In this document: positions 58,391 to 64,000 of the stretch, in pieces
How the letters are laid out: every line of letters starts with the position of its first letter
How positions within the stretch are numbered: position 1 is the first letter of the stretch
Assembly: GCA_021442155.1 (NCBI GenBank)
Contig: CM038222.1
Location: 105,775,121 to 105,839,120 of the forward strand
From: Cymbidium sinense
Taxonomy: Eukaryota; Streptophyta; Magnoliopsida; Asparagales; Orchidaceae
Length of the DNA: 64,000 nucleotides
Direction: 5' to 3'
The notes under the pieces: model-generated
The model's input: the letters and a program-made list of their open reading frames with translations, nothing else
Told to the model about the DNA's origin: nothing
Database searches by the model: none
Translations under genes and position numbers: made by a program

Positions 58391-58719
58391 TTAGGGCTAA
58401 CCTTAAGCTCTCTTAAATGAATTCTTTATTAGCATTTTATCTATTTGTATCTTAAATTTGCATGTGGTGTTGGGACCTATAATAAAATGGGGTAACTAAA
58501 AACATGAGTTTGTATGAATTTGGTCATAAAGTAATTTCTTGATGGGTCACAAATAGGCAAGTCATTTCATGCAGTTCCTATGTTGCATAGTCCTTACAAT
58601 AAATTGAATCAATTTCTTTATTGAATTAATTAATTTGAATCAATGAGATATTTATTCAGTGTGTGTTTAATACATATATTAAGATTCAAAAATGAGTTTG
58701 GATATAGTATATTTAATTT

Positions 58720-60980
58720 TATATTATGGCGGCGAACCGAGTGTTTGTGAAGACTTATTTCTGACATATACAGGTGGGAAAAATAGTCCTACACAGATCT
58801 CATGATAGACTAATCTTGAAAGCCTACATAATCAAATTCTAAGATCATTAAAATTCGATCCAATATGGTTTGGTGTTAATATCGCATGTCAATTTTCAGT
58901 TGGTGCTAAATTCATTGCTTCTCCGATAACTGACAATGAAGTCTGTAAGGCCATTATTAATGCAGCATGCATACAACCTTTAATTATCTATGTTGAAGTT
59001 GAGTTAATATACAGTGAGGAAAGAGAAGTTCATAATTTTCCGAGTGTCAAATACCTCCAATTGAAATTGAACAAGTGACATTAGTTTCACAGGAAACTTA
59101 TCAGACGGAAGTCAACCAACCATTTCATAGGTCTGTACAATCAAATCATGATATTATTCATTACAAAGTATTACTATTTTGTTACATCCTGTTCATTATA
59201 TTGTAATTGACAATATTGCTGAAGAAAATATTAATGCTCCATTTGAACATGTTCACCATGTTGGCACAAGTTCTGTTAATATGGATGAATATCATGGTAA
59301 TCATATTGCACTGTTATCTACTGAAGATAATGGATACGAAATAATGCCTTGTATAGCATGTAGCGAGACTGCTGACAGTGAAGGTGACAATGGACAAGAT
59401 CAATGTATGAACTTTGAGAGTAACCACTGTTAAGAGATTACTCTTACAGAACAAATATAGCTGAAGAACACATATTATGCAATAATGATTATATTCGGGC
59501 TTGTCAAATAACACAGGAATGAGATGATCAGATGAATTTTGTTGGGCTCTCAAATGAATCTATGTTTGTTTAAGAAAATTATATTCCGAATGAGTTAATT
59601 GAAGGGACGTGTTTCCAAGATAAAAAATTTCTTAAATTCACTCCTCATGGTTGGTCTACTAGAAGTAATGTTGAGTACATTATATATGCCTCCAGTAAGA
59701 TAAAGCTCACTAAGCTATGCATACACCATGATCATTCTAGTAGACCATGCATGTGGTGTCTATATGCCTACTCAAGCAAGAGATTAGGTGGTGCTAGAAG
59801 GATATCTACTATAGCTTCTTTACACTCTTGTACTCATTTAATACTAAATAGTGGACATATGTAGTGTAATTCAAAGTTTATTAGCTATTTCATACAACAT
59901 GTGATTAAATATCAACTAGATTTGAAGCCTAAAGAAATTATTGGTCATATGGAATCCAAGCTTAACCTTAAAGTATCATATATGAAGGTCTGGGTTGCAT
60001 GTTGAAAAACAATAAATTCTTTTTTTGGTAGCTGGGTAGAGTCATATCGCTAACTAGATCACTTCATGACAACTGTATGTTCAGTTATGCCAAAAACAAT
60101 ATATCGCAAACACTCAATTAAGACAAACTATTTTCAATGCATATTCTGGTCATTTGGGTCATCCATAGTAGGTTGGCAGTACAACAAGCCTATCTTTAAG
60201 TCTTGATGACACATTCCTGTTGGGTAAGTATAGATGAACTCTTCTTACTACTATTGAGGTTGATGCAAACAATGGCCTATATCCACTGGCTTTTATAGTA
60301 ATTGAAGAGGAATGTAATGAGTCATGGATTTTATTTCTTCGAGTAATGTCGGACATCATTTCATTAATCTCCATGAGAAATGACTTGTGCATTATATCTT
60401 ATCGACATGCTAGCTTAGTATGTGACTGTAGAGAAATTTTTCCATGGCCTACGCATTGATACTGTTTATGCTATCGTAGAGAAAAATTCAAAAAAAGCTT
60501 GTAGAACTATGGGTATTTCAGATGTGGAGTTTATATGCCAAAAGATGTACATTGCAAGTAACACATATGACATTCATACGTTAACACATTATATGATTGA
60601 CATCAGAAACATCAAACCGAAGGTCAATGATTAGTTGCTTACTAGAGATGTTAATTGGGCTCAGACTCATGATGGTGCTACCGATATGGCACAATGAACA
60701 CTAATGTATTAGAGTGTTTCAATGGTGTATTGAAGCTGGCTCTTGGATTACCAATACAAGCACTAATAACATCCATATATTATAATATTGAGTCACTTTT
60801 CATAAAATGCCTTGGGACAATAATAAATCTTATTAGTCAGAATGAGTCAAAAATTTCACCACGTGTCAAAATAATTTTGCAACAAAATCAACGTGAAACA
60901 AGAAACTTTATTGAACCAACAAGGATGAATATGAATGAATATCAAGTCTTTTTTATGAGTATATCAGCTGTTCTATAAGT
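58720..60980 (+). pseudogene. MULE (Mutator-like) transposase remnant
   Basis: The N-terminal part reads YYGGEPSVCEDLFLTYTGG (about 58720). The DNA-binding part shows EGTCFQDKKFLKFTPHGWST, SNVEYIIYASSKIKLTKL and PCMWCLYAYSS (59600-59775), then SLHSCTHLILNSGHM. Next come FGSWVESYR, FQCIFWSFGSSIVGWQYNKP (60130-60190) and DDTFLLGKYR. The catalytic core continues TTIEVDANNGLYPLAFIVIE, ECNESWILFLRVMSDI and ISYRHASL. The C-terminus has NVLECFNGVLKLALGLPIQA (60703-60760). The order is that of MuDR transposases. In ISYRHASL, Tyr (60400-60402) replaces the usual catalytic Asp of ISDRH. Many stops. Terminal inverted repeats were not found. Confidence 0.85.
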
Positions 60981-61292
60981 TTATTTTATTTGTATGTCAA
61001 TTGTGCTTCTTTGTTGTAATAGATGTAGTTATGTTGTATTTGTGCTACATAGATCTGCATGTAGGTTTAGGTTAATGCGTTAGGAATTACTTTTGTGGTA
61101 TCTGCTACAGTTCTCTTTTCTTTCTTATATGTATATCAAATGCTTTGTAAGTTTATTTTATTTATATGCTAACTATGCTTATTCGTTGTAGCGGATGTAT
61201 TTAGGTTGTATTTTTGCTACATAGATCTGCATGTATGGTTTAAGTTCATACATTAAGCACTACTTTTGTGTTCTCTACTATAGTTCTCTTAG
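60975..61292. repeat. Imperfect tandem duplication, ~170-bp unit, after the MULE
   Basis: taagtttattttatttgtat, gctacatagatctgcatgta, a ttaggaattacttttgtg-like block and acagttctctt occur at about 60978-61117 and again at 61148-61292 with scattered differences. They may be sub-terminal repeats of the MULE. Confidence 0.75.
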
Positions 61293-64000
61293 TCTTAAGG
61301 ACTCCTCTAAATACTAAGAGTTTCTTAGTCTTAAGACACTTCTAGTGATTAGGTTAACCTAACCCCAGAGACTTAGAAGAGTTGGCCATAGGAATAGGTT
61401 ATGCCTTAGGGGTATTAGGAGGACTTGCCTACCCTATAGCTTAAACCCAATCTTGCTTGCTTCTGTCAATTCAAAATCAATTCTTAAATCCATTTCAATT
61501 CAATTAATTTTTCTCAAATCATAAATCAATTCCAAAATCTAATTGTATCAATTCCAAACCAAATAATTGAAACCATGATCAATTCAAAATCCAAAATCTT
61601 TCCTAAGCCTTTTTGATTTCATCTTATGGACTTAGCTCAAATTAAATCCAAATCACTCCAAACTCAAAAGATTTTCTCATGACACATTTATATTCTCATT
61701 TATATTCACAATTATAATTGAAATATAAATTCAAATAACCAAAACTAAATTCAAAACTCGAATCAAATCCAACTTAAATCCAAGATACTCTTTCAAGTTA
61801 AATCTTGAACTTAGAAATCATTCTAAATATATCCAAACCTTTGGATTTTCTCTTCAAACAATCATTCCTTCAATCACATGCCCAAATATAAATATATACT
61901 GCAATCACTAAATCAAAATCAAACTAACCCAAGTCAAACCCATATTCACCCATTTGACTTAAAATTGTCATATGAATCAAAACCTGTTTAACTCCAAATC
62001 ACTTGCAATTGGATTTATATTTCAATTATAAGTCCATGTGTGAGTTCAATTGAACTTGAATCAAGCCTTGATCAAGCCAATTGCACTTAGGCTCACTTGA
62101 TCCAAAGTGACCTAAATCACCTTTTTGCGCTAAATTCTAATCCAACCCAAATTGGATTGAACTAATCTCATCTAAGCCTCGCATTATGAGCAACAATCAT
62201 CATAGGATGATCAATCACTCAAATTGAGTCAAACCAAGTCAAGCTTAGCCTTCAAGTCAACACTTAGCCCAAATGAAACCTAAACTAGCCAAAATCCACC
62301 AATGGGTCAAATTCATTCTAAATTGATTGAAACCATATATCTAAACGAGTTCATAATCAATGATTGAACTTGACCAAACCATCAATTGAGTCAAACCAAG
62401 CCTAATTGGCCACTTGACCTAAGTCGACCTAAGTTAACTGAAAAATTCAAAAGGTCAAACCTTGATCTAAGCCAAATTGATTGTAACCAATGGGTCAAAT
62501 TCATTTCAAATGATCAACCAAGCCTAAACCAACCCTTGACCTAACCTAATTGCGTTAAATGGGTCAAATTGGTCAACTTGACCCATTTGACCTAAATGAA
62601 CTAAAATGAACCAAAATCAAATCTAAACCAAATTGAACTAAACCAATGATACCCATAAGCTCCAAATGATCATTAGAACTTAACATAGCCCATGGTTTGA
62701 CCCAATTTGACCCAACTTGACCTAAATGGGTCAAATTGAATCAATTCAAATCAAATGAACTCCAAATCACTTGAAATTTGGCCCAACCCACTTTTGAATC
62801 ATTTCAAATCTGCCCAAATCAAAATCAAGGCCAAATGACCACTTTACCCCTAGGTCAAATGGTATCCTATGACCAAATTCACTTGGAATTTGGTCATATT
62901 CTTCTCGACCACTTGGCATCCTTCTGGTGGTCCACTTGGACACCAAGGGTGGTAAACATGATTACCTTGTGGCCATGATGAACAATCAAGGCCAAACTAA
63001 CCCTCTCTAATGAGAATTAAGCACTTGAAATCACCAATGCACTCACCTAGCATAAGGGCACTCACTCTCCTTCCCTCCACTACCAAAAATGAATAACATG
63101 GAGTGTCTAATAGCCCAAACTGATTAATCAGTTTGAGAAATTGATCAAAAATGGAATTTCTAGTCTTCGTCCATCAAAAGGGGAGATATACTCCCCTCAT
63201 TCCCACTCAAATCACAGGCACTAAATTTGAGCTCTAGGAATCGAAAACAAGCTTCTCCAAGCCTTGGCAAGCATTCCCGAGCTCCCCCCATTTTCTCCTT
63301 CTCGATTTTGCTCAAGACAAAATAGGGGAGATCCAAATCAATTCCAACTCATCCAATTCTCCACCAAACTCAAATTAAACTTGCAAGCTCCATCAAGGCA
63401 CCTCATCAAGCTCAATCAAGTTGTTTCCCAAGTCACCAAGCCATAGGAAGGAGGACTTTGATCAAAGCTGATTTCCATTGAAGGGGAGCTTGGTCAGACC
63501 ATCCACTTCTCCTTTGCTCAAAACTGATCCAAAGTTAAAAATTACTTGGTCTTTTATGAAGGTAAGTATAGTCCCTTCAGATCTTGACCATTGTATTCAT
63601 TGCTTGTGCCTCCCTAAAGTTGTGAGGTGAGTTTGAGCTCCATCCGGGCTCGGGTGAGCTCAGATCAAGCGACGATCGATGGAAAGCATCTGTCTCTCGC
63701 TCAGGAGGAGACAAATCACACACCGTCCGTTCCACATGATTTGAGTGGACAGTTGTGATTTAACCATGATAGATCCCTCTCTAATTTAAGCCTAAACCAC
63801 AGGATTAAATGTGGCCGTCTGACCATAGATCGGCCTATGGAAAAAGTGGGTCCACCACCAGCTAACTCAGCCATGCATATGACAACTTAAATAACCTATC
63901 CTGTCACGCCACATGGAAAGCACGCCGCGTCAGCTGTCGTGGCTTGATGGGATTAGGGGGTTTAATTATCTTAATTAATCTGATTTTAATCATGGAACTT
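61290..64000 (+). mobile_element. LTR fragment E of the A/C family, cut by the window end
   Basis: From agtcttaaggactcctct it follows the family LTR: compare 52371 onward (cctcttagacactaagagat, cacatctagtgattagg, ttagaagggttagcc). The first ~40 bp with TGTTGACCTCA are missing, so the left end is truncated. It then carries the TTGACC-rich section and the GC-richer section, as in C. It continues past the window, so I cannot say whether it is solo or part of a full element. Open frames at 62778-62978 and 63264-63446 are not credible genes. Confidence 0.8.
62226..62860. promoter_or_regulatory. Cluster of W-box-type hexamers (TTGACC/T) in LTR E
   Basis: I count 21 occurrences of TTGAC[C/T] on either strand between 61921 and 62860, 19 of them in 62226-62860. 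Some form back-to-back pairs (gggtcaaattggtcaacttgac). Uniform expectation for that stretch would be about one. TTGAC[C/T] is the binding core of WRKY factors. Binding is not shown by sequence alone; the repeats may simply be degenerate simple sequence. Confidence 0.5.

Noticed and set aside
62778..62978. 66-codon open frame
   Set aside because: It lies inside LTR fragment E and shows no domain or conserved context.

Overview
This is a gene-poor, AT-rich window from a large plant nuclear genome, almost entirely built of transposable elements. The plant assignment rests on the element types: a Tat/Ogre-like Ty3/gypsy element with a second, archaeal-type RNase H, a chromodomain-bearing chromovirus, a Ty1/copia element, an L1-type LINE, a MULE (Mutator-like) transposase and a hAT-type end. 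The only recognisable host coding sequence is a lone first exon of a NAC (SOG1/ANAC044-like) gene. I cannot name the species. No rRNA, tRNA or CRISPR was seen, and no intact host gene.

Layout. 1-2160 (minus): decayed Ty3/gypsy gag with its leader and a good TATA box. 2975-3051: (TA)n. 3700-4420 (minus): tail of an L1-type LINE. 4519: a hAT-like terminus. 5593-8935 (minus): Ty1/copia element with a clear 3' LTR and polypurine tract but two internal deletions. 10466-13262 (plus): gag fragment related to the large element further on. 13278-15752: a mosaic framed by direct repeats, holding the NAC exon and a 277-bp inverted duplication. 16105-16336: 59-bp tandem repeat.

The dominant object is one giant LTR retrotransposon, here called A, spanning 16796-58390 (plus). 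It has LTRs of about 6 kb (16796 to about 22590, and 52331-58390) and a near-matching 5-bp target duplication (tttgg/ttagg). A itself was hit twice. Chromovirus B (27127-33716) landed in its gag; B has 571/572-bp LTRs, a PBS, a PPT and ttaag/ctaag flanks. C (36456-43641, minus) is a 7.2-kb solo LTR of A's own family inserted between gag and protease, with a perfect aagtc duplication. With B and C removed, A reads gag, protease, RT, RNase H, second RNase H, integrase, then a 3' region with ~335-bp tandem repeats, then the 3' LTR. Between the 5' LTR homology and gag lies a striking array of about 23 hairpin-forming units (24152-25950) with a constant loop and covarying stems.

58720-60980 (plus) is a decayed MULE transposase. 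From about 61290 to the window end is another LTR fragment (E) of the A/C family, carrying a dense cluster of TTGACC/T (W-box) hexamers.

All coding regions carry stops, frameshifts, deletions or lost catalytic residues, so nothing here looks autonomously active. The nesting gives an order of events: A first, then B and C into it. The by-eye mismatch between B's two LTRs (about 18 substitutions and one indel in 571 bp) suggests B is not very recent.
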